From Sinotaia quadrata (Eukaryota > Mollusca > Gastropoda > Architaenioglossa > Viviparidae), in assembly GCA_028829895.1 (NCBI GenBank), contig CM054177.1:74817163-74881162 (forward strand): DNA of 64,000 bases, read 5' to 3'. Below the pieces are notes generated by a model. It saw only the letters and a list, made by a program, of their open reading frames with translations, searched no databases and had not been told where the DNA came from. Below, in pieces: positions 13,853 to 25,499 of this stretch; positions within the stretch are counted from its first letter, which is position 1; each line of letters begins with the position of its first letter. Both the position numbers and the translations under genes were made by a program.

Positions 13853-14799
13853 CTGTCGAGAATTTAGACTGTGACGCAACAAGCCGATATCAGCATGTTT
13901 TCTGGTTTATTACAAGTGTGAGCAGGAGAAGATATTCACAGATTTAATCTAGAAAACCATGAAACATTTGATGAACTTTCAGGCCATTTGATTCATTGCC
14001 ATTAGTATTTCCTATAAGAAGCTTAGAATTTTTAATGTTGAACTATGTACCATGGCATCAACCGATCGGGTGCTGAATGAACTGTTCGACAGTCAATCAT
14101 ATGAAGGACGAAACAAACCATTTAATTTGGCGCCTTTAAAAAATAGTCATTTAAGCTGTCTGATACTGATTTTTTTAATAATAATTTGTTAATGTTAATT
14201 CACTTTCATAGAAGTATAATTCTGAACATTCATTAATGGAGTTGAAGAATCATGACATTATTTTCTTAATTCTTTTTAGCTTAAGTCATATAATTGTTTT
14301 GATACCCTGACAATGCATTCTTCAAAGGGAGGGGAGGGGTTGTAACAAAATGATTCAATTGTCATCTTTCATTGAATTGTTATTGATTAATAATTATAGT
14401 TCTTGACAAGCGCTGTAGGCAGAAATTCTGTGTTCCATCAGTAGTTAAGTTTTGACGTTTCTGAATAAGTTTAGTGCACAGTCCACTCAAGGTCGGAATA
14501 TATCTCCCTAAACCTGTTTTTAGCATAGTCATCTATGTCGCCTTTAACAAGGATTCAACCGCCTTGTGGTGGCAAAATTAAAATAATTGAGGGGTCTGAA
14601 CAGGTTTTTTTTTAGCACTCATACAAATGTGGTTTACATAGGAAGTATTTTCCATATACGTACACAAGAAAGCTAATAATTATGACTGGGATTTAATGAA
14701 ATCCAACAAATCATAAAATAAAATTAAAATAATTGATCCCGTCGAACGATGGGTTTCTCTCTTGTCAGGTACTACTGGCTACCTGCCCGATTCAAGAAT

Positions 14800-15205
14800 C
14801 AGACAATCTGTCAACTTATCTATTCAATAAACAATCTGTTAACCTGTCTGCTCAAGAATCAAATAATCTTTTAACCTAACTGTTCATAAATAAAACATTC
14901 TGTTAATCTGTATGTTCAAGAATCCGTTTGTTAACCTGTCTGTCCAAGAGTCAAACAATATTAACCTAAGTGTTCAAGAAGAAAACATTCTGGTGTTAAT
15001 CTGTCCATTCAAGAATCATTCTGTTAACCTGTTTGTTCAAGACATTGTTTGTTTTAAGCTGACTGTTCAAGAATCAAATCCTGTGTTAACCTGACTGTTC
15101 AAGAATCAACACTGTGTTAACCTGACTGTTCAAGAATCAAACACTGTGTTAAACTGACTGTTCAAGAATCAAACACTGTGTTAACCTGACTGTTCAAGAA
15201 TCAAA
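14800..15205. repeat. 32-bp minisatellite
   Basis: About 12 copies of a unit with GTTAACCTGACTGTTCAAGA followed by ATCAAACACTGT. The right half is nearly perfect and the left half degenerate. Confidence 0.9.
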
Positions 15206-15432
15206 AGTACAGAGTTTTTCTATGCTGCTTCTAGTCTCTAATAACTAATAAAATGTGTTGCCTTTACCCTTCTCAGTTGAATAACGTTCTTATCATTATA
15301 GCATTTATATATTATGACTTTGTTTTTAACTCGAGGTTCTTTCCCCTACAATGTCAATCATTAAATCAGTATTTATACATTCGAAATAAATTCCTTTTTG
15401 AACACAATGTAAGAGTGTGCATGTTTTAAGTA

Positions 15433-16790
15433 TCAATGTTGGTATATCTTCTCTTGTCTCAGTCTGTTACTTGTAGTAGCGCATTGTTCGGGAGGGGGGG
15501 AGGTGTCCGTGGTTGATTCTGTTGGCTCCATAATCGTAGGATTTGTCTGTCGTCTTTCTATGAGGTGGAGTTGTCCTGTTTGTTTCAATAGCTCTGTTAG
15601 TCTAGTGTTGGGTAGTGCACTTGTGATAACCCTTAGTGTTTTGTTTTGTATTGTCTGTAGTTTGTTGATTTGTTGTTTGTAGCTGCGTAGATCGTAGTCA
15701 GTAGTCGTGTATATTAGTATTGTAGTCGCCAGCTGTAATGCATGTGGGTCTGCTCCCCAGTCTTTACCTTTTGTCATCCTTAGTATGTTTAGCATTTTGT
15801 TCAGTTTTATTTCAGTGTTCTGCAAAGGTGACGTTTTCATCAAAAGTTATTCCAAGAAATTTTGTGGATTCGGCGCATTGGATTTTTGTGTCCTTATTTT
15901 GAGTACACAAGCTAGACTTTATTATACAGGACTTCCTCCACCCACCAAAAAACCTTTCCCCATTGTCCCGCTAACGGGGACAACAAAACTACGCCCACCC
16001 TACAGGAAAAAAAATAGTCCTAGTACATTTACTAGAGCACTACCAAGAACAAAAAATAGACGGCTCCAAAACAGACACAGATACAAGAAGAGCTGTGTTA
16101 ATACCTAGCTGCTTATACACACAAACTCCACAACTCACACTCCATCATGACTGCAGAAATGGTAGCAATACAAATGGCACTCCAAGAAACGCTATTCCTC
16201 CCCCATCCCCCAAAATATACTAATAGTGACTGACTCACTCTCAGCACTACAAGCAATCAACAACACCTATAACACCAAAAGAGCATACAACTTGAACAAC
16301 ATAAGACAGCTAATTATGAAATTAGAAAGCAAACACACAACAAGCTTCTTATGGATCTCCATTCAGGAATTACAGGAAACGACACAGCAGACAAAGGGCC
16401 AAAAGAGGACAACAAAGGGAAAACCCATACCTACACCAATGTATTGTCACAGAAATACAGGCAAAAATAATCAAGATATTCAAAAAAAACTTCACCGCAC
16501 CCTCGGCAATCTAAACTAAAACGGCATATCAAGCAATCAACAGACTCAGACTAAACTCAGCACTACTACTACACACCCCAACTCTCAAACCAAAAGATGC
16601 CAACACTGCAGCACAGACAACACAGTATCACACTTCCTCACAAACTGAACCACAATACACGAAGGAAAGAAAAAGACTAAAACAAACGAACTAGAGCTGA
16701 CTTTTATAAAACAAACACTACTCCTCCCACCCCCAAAATTTGACAAAAGAATACACAAAGCACTAAAAATTAATTACAGACACAAATACC
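15433..16790. mobile_element. Degenerate Jockey/I-type LINE remnant with inverted 5' part (RT on -, RNase H on +)
   Basis: The left part (15433 to about 15915) reads on the minus strand as the C-terminal part of a reverse transcriptase: STKFLGITFDENVTFAEH, a one-base frameshift, then KMLNILRMTKGKDWGADP and LQTIQNKTLRVITSALPN. The right part (about 15916-16790) reads on the plus strand as RNase H. It shows IDGSKTD, TAEMVAIQMAL, VTDSLSALQAI and GNDTADKGAK, so the D-E-D-D catalytic set is recognisable but spread over three frames. CQHC...SHFLTN follows, resembling the zinc-knuckle tail of these elements. Several frameshifts and stops make it dead. A-rich sequence continues to about 17200. Confidence 0.82.
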
Positions 16791-17450
16791 CTTCAATATA
16801 TTTGAAAACAACAAGAAACAAACAAAAAACACAAAGGCAGACAACCAAGAACGCAACTGACCCAAAAAAAGAACAATTTCCTCCTCTGAGAAGAACAAAA
16901 GGAAAATAAACCCAAACCCCATCGAAACCACATACAAGAAATAGACAACAAACAAAAACAAAAAATGGACAAGAAGGTGGGAAGTGACTCTGAAAGGAAA
17001 ACGAAAACCCAATGGCTACCAAATCAGGAACGCCTCATGAGAAGGATCAAGCAAAAAAAAAAAAGGAAGAACAGTCAAGCAAACACAAGGACGAATTCGA
17101 AAACAGAGCTTTAAAAAGAGGATCAATATATCAACTCAACAAGACACCAATTAATTTTTTTAGAGAAATAAAAAAATAAAATAAAAACAAACAAACAGGA
17201 CATGACATGATGGAAGACACAAGACGGCCACAAACCCGAGACAAGCGAGGGGAGCGAAGTCCTGTCTGAGCGCCAACAAAGTGAAACATTTGCGGTTGAA
17301 ACCTTTATGCACACTCACGTTAACAGAACAGCAAATAGCAAGATGAGAGGATAGGTGTGTAGGAAAAACCTGAGACTCCTGAGCCATGGGCCGATATTTG
17401 GGGGGGGGGGGGAGGATAGTTGTGGTGCCCCAACGGTCGACAGGACTAAG

Positions 17451-17523
17451 GGATAGATAGATAGATAGATAGATAGATAGGTAGGTAGGTAGGTAGATAG
17501 ATACATAGATAGATAGATAGATA
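17451..17523. repeat. (GATA)n / (GGTA)n microsatellite
   Basis: GATA units with a central block of GGTA units. Preceded at 17400-17413 by a G run. Confidence 0.95.
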
Positions 17524-18049
17524 CTTTACGTTAGGTCGTAAACAAACTTACGGGCGTTTTATAAAATTAAAAAGATCGCTTTTGGAAAGAAGCTGTGTCT
17601 CACTTGGTGAATTTGTACAAATGGCGCTGCTGTATGCAGAAGACAAGAACACGGAACAAGAAGATAAAACCAAACAAAGACACACATCATCATCTGGTAT
17701 CGTCCTCTTAGTCCCCTTTTTAAACATGGAAGTATAAACCATAATAACCTTATCAATGAATGAATGTGGATTGTTTTTCCTTATACACCATTCAATATTT
17801 AAGAATGATCTGAAGAATTACGTGCTTTCCCACATTTTAAGTAATAAATTTGATAGGTTGGGGTTTTTTGTCCTTGTGTATGTAATTCTATATAAGTGTT
17901 TATGCTTGTGTTCATTTATGCAGGTGTTTACCTGTGTTTATAACCGAATGTTATGCATGTATGTGTAGATGTTTGTGATTGTACCCATAATTATTTGAAT
18001 ACAAATGTGCAAATACGCCGATGTTATAAATCTGGTTCTAAAATTGTTT

Positions 18050-18292
18050 CTAGGTAATTATCTTGATTTATAAGCTATTTATATATAATTTTCGTTGTCT
18101 TTGATTTATAAGCTATTTATATATAATGTTCATTGTCTTTGATTTATAAGCTATTTATGCAAAATTTTCATTGTCTTTGATTTATAAGCTATTTATGTAA
18201 AATTTTCATTGTCCTTGATTTATAAGCTATTTATGTAAAATTTTCATTGTCTTTGATTTATAAGCTATTTATGTAAAATTTTCATTGTCTTT
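18050..18292. repeat. 38-bp minisatellite
   Basis: Six near-identical copies of a unit with TTTGATTTATAAGCTATTTA followed by TGTAAAATTTTCATTGTC. Confidence 0.92.
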
Positions 18293-18524
18293 CTGTTATT
18301 TTCCTGATGCAGGCTAAATAACCGTAACACCTACTATTAATTCTAGTTTTTATTTCTTGTATATATTAAAGCACTTTATTTCCTGCTTCGCTATCTTCAT
18401 GTTCTGGTTTCATTTCATGTTATTTCTTTTTATTTAAGTCTTGACAGTCAACAAACAAGTCACAAACACCTAGAAAGGTATTATCAACCCTATACAATCA
18501 AATTAACAACTTTAATTTAGAGAT

Positions 18525-18865
18525 ATGAAACACAAGACTAATACATAGCCTACACGACTGAGACATGGAATACAAGACTGATGCACGGCCTACAAGACTG
18601 ATATAATTATGGCCTACAAATAAGGCTAATACATGGCCTACAAGACTGATACACTTCCTACAAATAAGGCTAATACATGGCCTACAAGATTGATACACGG
18701 CCTACGGAACCGATATATGGCCTACAAATAAGCTGATACATTGCCTACAAGACTGATACACGGCCTACAAGACTGATACATGACTAAATAAGACTGATAC
18801 ATGGCCTACAGCCCTACAAGACTGATGTATGGCCTATAAGATTGATGTGCTGTCTCCAAGACTAA
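18525..18865. repeat. About 20-bp minisatellite
   Basis: Irregular copies of GGCCTACAAGACTGATACAT and GGCCTACAAATAAGGCTAAT alternate over 340 bases. Confidence 0.88.
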
Positions 18866-19516
18866 AGTACACTGAGTCGTTTCTTGAAAATCGTGCAATA
18901 CCATCACTAAATGCATTCCCCCACTTATTTCCATACATGTCAGACGATTACATTATCTCCCCTCATTCGTAACTCTACCTGCTACAAGCAGTATAAAGAT
19001 TTTAAATAGCTACTTGGGACACAGGTTTAAAATGTAATAAAAGTTCAAAGATTGAGCACATCAACTTTTCAGAATATTTACCTCGAAGAAGCTTACTTTG
19101 TTCCTACTTCTTAACATTTAAAAGGGATTCAAATTATATACACCAATTTTTTACTACCTTTACTTTACAAAAGTTCACTGTATGTTGGCCAACATCTCCA
19201 GAAGCATATTACTATTAATACTGTGTGCACCCAACTCTCCTTTCCTAAATATCTCAAAGGGAACTCGTGTCAATTGTACCCTTTTTTCAGTACCTTGCCA
19301 ATTCAGAGTATGATATCATTGCAGTACTATACATATTAGCTCTGTGTGCACCAGGATTGACCTTCATGTCCGATCCTAACCAGCCTCAGCCTGGGCATCT
19401 GTTTATTTATAAAGGCTTATCTCCCCTCCCAGATGCAGTATTATCCAGTCTGCCAGAACAGGGTGCACCTGATAGCCTCACCAACATATTGCTCTCCTCA
19501 TGATGATGGCACTGAT

Positions 19517-19627
<111 letters not shown>

Positions 19628-19994
19628 AGTATAACTATTGTCGCCATATTGGTCGTCACAAATATCGATTGTCGCCATTTTTCCACTCTTTATTTTTTTA
19701 CTCACTGCAAGATATCTATTTCATTTACAATAAACTGACAGAAAGTACAAACTTCATTTCTTATCCTTTGTGTAAACATTATCATTTTATTCTTCATTTA
19801 AAAAAAAAATAGTATAAAGTGACAGTCAGAGAAAGTATAATTCATCATCATAATTAAACCAGACATACTATTTAGAAAGAAAAAAATCCGCTTTTTATTA
19901 ATTTACAAATAATGTTATTTTATATATGCTATTATTGTGGAAGAGTGTGAAATAGTTTATTACAGAATGAGACTTTAAATTATCATTGGGACGG

Positions 19995-20185
19995 TGTGCT
20001 TTTTGCATCCTTGATTAACTAAGTCATGTATGTATTTCATTTGTGCTTTTGCATCCTTGATTAACTAAGTCATTTATGTATTTCATTTGTTCTTTTTGCA
20101 TCCTTGTTTAATTAAGTCATAAATGTATTTCATTTGTTCTTTTTGCATCCTTGTTTAATTAAGTCCTGTATGTATTTCGATGTTA
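19995..20185. repeat. 46-47-bp tandem repeat, four copies
   Basis: Unit TTTGCATCCTTGATTAACTA followed by AGTCATGTATGTATTTCATT and TGTTCTT. Later copies carry GTTTAATTAAG. Confidence 0.85.
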
Positions 20186-20397
20186 GGATCAACTTTTTTT
20201 TTAAGCTTGAAGGCGGGAATGGTGGTTACGTTATTATTATCTCCCCTAAAATAGAAGTTACGTACCACCCACTAGTCCCGGCACAGCTACTTTATAAAAG
20301 TGGAACTTATGTAGAGGCCAGCACCAAGAAATAATTGAGCAGCTACATCATGTATGTATTAATTTAAATCTAGAAAGTCAATTTGCAATGTTTTTAC

Positions 20398-20399
<2 letters not shown>

Positions 20400-20490
<91 letters not shown>
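20400..20490. repeat. (GT)n microsatellite
   Basis: About 45 GT units with a single TATG interruption. Confidence 0.95.
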
Positions 20491-20989
20491 AACGAGTGAA
20501 TATGTGTGGAATGTGTGTTGAAGTGTGCGTTATATATGCAAATTTAGCAGGTCAGACCCTTAAAAATTATTTTCACACTGTATAATGCAGACGATTCCTG
20601 CAAACTGTAGTCAAAAATAGGAAGTTCGACTGAAACTATTTCTGGCACTCACTGTCAAAGCCACGTACAAGCAAGAGTAGCTAAAAATAAATAGAAAAAA
20701 TATAAACATACAGCATAATATAATTTCAAATTAGGGGGAGGGGGCTCATAACAATATAATACAATATAAATCAATACAGTTTAATCTAATGCAATATACA
20801 AATACAATGCAATAGAATATAATGCTAAGAAACACAATTCAATATACACTTTATTACATAAATTATATAACAAAAATTTAAATTAAACTCTTTACAAATG
20901 AAATAGTAACCGTCACTGGATTATAAAAGAGCTTCGATTGAAAGGGAAAAGAATACACTTTATTAGTCCTATGATATTACATTTATAAA

Positions 20990-21142
20990 ATGTAACAATA
21001 AAACAAATGTTTAAATGAAAGAAAGTCAATGTTTGTCCTTAACAATAAAACAAATGTTTAAATGAGAGAAAGTCAATGTTTGTCCTTAACAATAAAACAA
21101 ATGTTTAAATGAGAGAAAGTCAATGTTTGTCCTTCACAAAAT
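20990..21142. repeat. 47-bp tandem repeat, three copies
   Basis: Unit AACAATAAAACAAATGTTTA followed by AATGAGAGAAAGTCAATGTT and TGTCCTT, almost perfect. Confidence 0.92.
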
Positions 21143-21289
21143 ACAAATCTCCAGATTATGACTTAAAGCTTGATTACAAACGTACACAATAAACGCATTA
21201 ATAAAATAATTAATATGATCTTAGTCCTCAGTCAGATAGATAGAGAGAGAGAGAGGGGTAGGTAGATAGATAGACATACAGACAAACAG

Positions 21290-21414
<125 letters not shown>

Positions 21415-21799
21415 AAGAGCAAAAGTTGTCAGCACACACTATTTATGAAATAATTATTGTATTTATGCTGCTAATGTTAATGTATTGAGAACTGGAAACA
21501 AATTTCATGCACTGCACGTTAAGATAATATGTAAGGAAGTCAGAATTCTCCAGAACCGTATCTAAATTATAGCCCGAAGCAAGGTTATTTTTCATGGTCG
21601 AAGTTTCTTGAAGTGAGTTAACCAGACTTTCATGAACAACTCACCCAGTAATGCTAACCAGTTCTAGGTGGCAGGCTAGAACAATCAATTATTAAAACAA
21701 TCAATTATCTGATACTGGTCAATAACAAATCTAACCAACAAGAGTCAAACAGAAAGTGACGTGTTAGAAAATCCCTTGTTCTTATCATTTTTATTTTGT

Positions 21800-22400
21800 G
21801 GATGGTCAAGTCCGGTCTTAAAGGCTATCGTTAGCTGGTGAGTTATTTGACTGATAAAGGAAGAGAGGACTTAGAAATATTTGTTTTGCATTTTGAAATA
21901 TTGATTTGTGATTTCTTACATGGAAATATTTTTTTGTAATTTTTTAACTATTGATTTATGGTGTGTATTTGATTCAAATGATTTCATGTATTTAGAATAT
22001 TGACTTTTATGAGTTTGCAATTATATTTAGAAATACTTCATGTTTTTGAACTGATGTTCCATGATTTGTAATTAGAGAGATTTTGTATATCGCATTGTTC
22101 AACATGTTACATTGTCTCTAGTGGAAATGCTATTCGTGAATTTGATTATGTTCTATTTTATGCCCAAGTAAGTGGATCATTTAGAGAGGAGAATATCAGC
22201 ATTTTGCCTGACGACAGACATGTATAAGCTAGCTGATAACACGAAAGAGCGAATAGGTAGTGTGTATCAACAAATATTCTTTGCACATCATCTGCTGGTT
22301 TCATATGTTCGTTCAGTGGAGATAATTCCTTTACAGATCGCTTTAATCGCTATATACTTGATATCTATTTTCACCTTTTTTGGCCTTGTGTAAACAATGA
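21800..22400 (+). mobile_element. Dispersed repeat, same family, copy 2 (left part)
   Basis: Starts AAGTCCGGTCTTAAAGGCTA, then GAGTTATTTGACTGATAAAG. It later has GCTATTCGTGAATTTGATTA, matching GCTATCCATGAACTTGATTA of the 36.6-kb copy. The AT-rich middle is diverged. The right end seen in the other two copies is not evident. Confidence 0.45.
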
Positions 22401-23029
22401 AATGAGTGCCCCAGGTAACTGTAACAGACTTAGGTAAGAAAAGAAGCTGTTAAATAATATGTCAATGAATGGGAAAAGTTATGATTTAGGATCGACGTTT
22501 TACACCATTGACTGTGAGGATAAGGTTGGGTGGGGTTCCCCGTTCGTTTGCTCATTAATATGTTTCTTTTTAATGCGGTTGTGAACTCTGATATTTACAC
22601 CATTGAATAGTTTGACTTTGTTGATACGTTATCTTTATCCTTTTCTTGTTCGTTCTGTCATTTGTTTGCTGGCTTATTCGTTCGTTTGTTTGCTTGTTTC
22701 TTTATTTGCTTTAATGGCGGTCTTGGGCTCAGACGGTTTGCAGATCACGGTAAGACATTCAAAACATTAAGCGGAAACTGGCATGGAGATGATAAAAAGA
22801 AAACAAGCCAAATTCCAGCAAACTGCTGTCGACAGCCTTACCATATAAAATGACTTATCACTTACCAATGGTAAAAACAATACTGAAGACGCCGCTCTTT
22901 GTACTTGACCATGTTGTGGCGCCAGACTTACGTTCTCCTATTTTAAAATAGTCGGAAAATGTTTCAATTTCCTAATGTAATGATGTCTAACAAAATGTGA
23001 ACTATGAACGTTTTCTCTAAATATGGCCG

Positions 23030-23520
23030 GGGGTGAGGAAGAGCGAGGAGGGGAGAAAGAGAAAGAAAGAGGAGTGACAGGGGGAGAGAGGGGGGGAAGA
23101 GAGATGTGAGGAGAGAAGAGAAAGAAGGGAAAGAAAGATGGGAAAGAGAGAATAGGAAGAAAGGAGAGAGAGAGAATAGGAAGAAAGGGGAGAGAGAATA
23201 GGAAGAAAGGAGAGAGAGAGAGAGAATAGGAACAAAGGAGAGAGAGGACAGGAAGAAAGGAGAGAGAGAGAGAATAGGAAGAAAGAGAGGGAGAAGAGGA
23301 CAGAGGGGGGAAGAAAGAAGGATGATGTGGGGGAGAGGGGGTGGAAAAGGGGGTGGAAAAGGGGGTGATGGTTGAGAGAGAAGAGTAGGAGGGGAGAGAA
23401 AGGAAAAGTGGAGAGAGAAGAGGAAGGAGGATGGAGGGAAGGGGAGGAGAGAGAAGAGGGGAAAGAGATAGGGATAAGTGGAGGAAAAGAGGGAGAGGAA
23501 AGTAAAGGAGGGGAGAGAAC
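23030..23520 (+). repeat. Long polypurine tract
   Basis: About 490 bases in which the plus strand is almost only A and G, with recurring GGAAGAAAGGAGAGAGAGAG-type blocks and GGGGG runs. The complementary strand is Ser/Leu/Pro-coding by composition only. Confidence 0.9.
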
Positions 23521-23589
23521 TTTCAAAGTACTAAATGGACAAAATACATCTGCAAAACGCCAATTCCCTGCACCAACCTCTTCAGCCAT

Positions 23590-23800
23590 GTTCCTAGTAA
23601 CAGATTTCAATGCACCCCTTTGCTACCTATATTCTCTAGCTACAGATTTCAATACTCACCTTTGCTACCTATATTCTCTAACTACAGATTTCAATACTCC
23701 CTTTTGCTACCTATATTCTCTAGCTACAGATTTCAAATCTCCCCTTTGCTACCTATATTCTCTAGCAACAAATTTCAACACATCTCTCAGCATAACATAT
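23590..23800. repeat. 42-bp minisatellite
   Basis: Five copies of a unit with CTACCTATATTCTCTAGCTA followed by CAGATTTCAATACTC. The period is a multiple of three, so two frames stay open. Confidence 0.9.
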
Positions 23801-24034
23801 TCTCAAGCAACAACAGCCACTATCTTCATTCATTAGCAAATCCACGTTCCTTGCAATAACCATCCTTCTAACATCCCTAAGAATAGTCTTCACCTTCACC
23901 TTCATTTCTCTGTATATACACACCTTAGTAGCAACCTTTGCATTCTCTCAACTTCAAGATGTATCTGCATATCGAACACATCAGTGTCATATTTGCACTT
24001 TCTATTATGAAGCATACGTTTCTTTCTAGCGACA

Positions 24035-24450
24035 ACCAATCCACATTCCCTCTTAATAAACATTCACTACCCCCTCTTCAATAAATATTTGCCACTTCCT
24101 CTTTATAAATATTCAGTATTTCTTCCTAACAAATATTCATGAGCAGCATTCAGTCCACCAAGTCTCTCAGCAAGCATTCCTTAGAAAGTGCCAAAATATC
24201 ACTTCCCTTAAAAAAAAAAAACATTCCTTGGTAACAGTCAATCCACCATCTTTCTAAATAAACATCCCATAACAAATTCTTATCCATCACCTTTCTAAAT
24301 AAACATTCCATGACAAATTCTTATCCACCACCTTTCTAAATAAACATTCCATAACAACAGCCTGTCTACCATCTCTCTCAATAAGCATTCCCTAGTAACT
24401 ATCTGTCCACCATTTCTGAACATTCACATTTCTCATGATCACCCATAGCC
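24035..24450. repeat. Degenerate minisatellite
   Basis: Irregular copies of AAATAAACATTCCATAACAA and ATTCTTATCCACCACCTTTC with variable spacing. Confidence 0.7.
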
Positions 24451-24739
24451 CACCTCTTACATAAATATTTTCTCCCAACAGCTTGACCATTTTCTCTCTC
24501 AACATCCATCTCTCTTCTTACTTCTTCCACTCTCTCCCTAGCAACCATCCCCTCCTCGTCGCCATAGCAACAACATTCATCTTCATGGCAATAATGCGAA
24601 TCTTGGTGCCGTTTTGTTCCGCTTTTCTTTCTAGATCTTTTCTAAACTGGAGTGATAGGCAGTAACTGACATTTTTCTTCTCAAAAGTTGTATACGCATT
24701 AACAACCAGACTCAGTACACGCTAGCAACGATGCGATGG

Positions 24740-25045
24740 CAAAACACACTGACAAAGTAACACTCTGGCAGTACACATGGCCAACATATATGCTGACGGC
24801 ACACACTGACAGTAAAACGCTGGAGGTAGACACTGACATAGTAAAACTGGCAGTACACAGTGCAAAAGTAATACGCTGGGAATACAGGCTCTGACAGTAA
24901 TACGTTGGCAGTATACATTGACAGTAACACTGGCTATATACACTGATAGTAATACGTTGGCAGTATACATTGACAGTAACACTGGCTATATACACTGATA
25001 GTAATACGTTGGCAGTAACACTGGCTATATACACTGATAGTAATA
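24740..25045. repeat. About 52-bp minisatellite
   Basis: Copies of AATACGTTGGCAGTATACAT, TGACAGTAACACTGGCTATA and TACACTGATAGT. The right end is near perfect and the left end degenerate. Confidence 0.88.
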
Positions 25046-25499
25046 TACGATCAAAATATTCAATATATCAACTCTGAAATTATAACATTTTTCACAAACG
25101 CATACACACACACAGCAGGCACGCACTCACTCATACACAAACCCAAAATTTATAAGGAGCTGTTGTCGATAAATTTAAATAGCTTAAAGTATTATCGCAC
25201 TTTTGTTTATCGTTGAATAACTTCCAGTAGCAATGTAATGTTTCCTAATTTATCATTAAGATTCGCGTTACTAGATAGAGAAAATACAATGAGATCAATT
25301 ACAAATCAAAAAGTGGATAATCACACGAAATATGACGTCATTAACTATTTGTTGTGTGTTTGCTTTGGTTTAATTTTGATTTGATTTCGCGTTGTTTTAT
25401 CTTTGTTTTGCTAGATTTGGTATAATTTGACTGGTAGTTGTGCTGTGTGTCGGATAAGGTTTGAATGCTTCTGCTATGTTTCGTTTGGTTCGCTTTGTT

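Noticed and set aside
23017..23836. Frames of 154 and 197 residues on opposite strands
   Set aside because: Explained by the polypurine tract and the 42-bp repeat; no family features.
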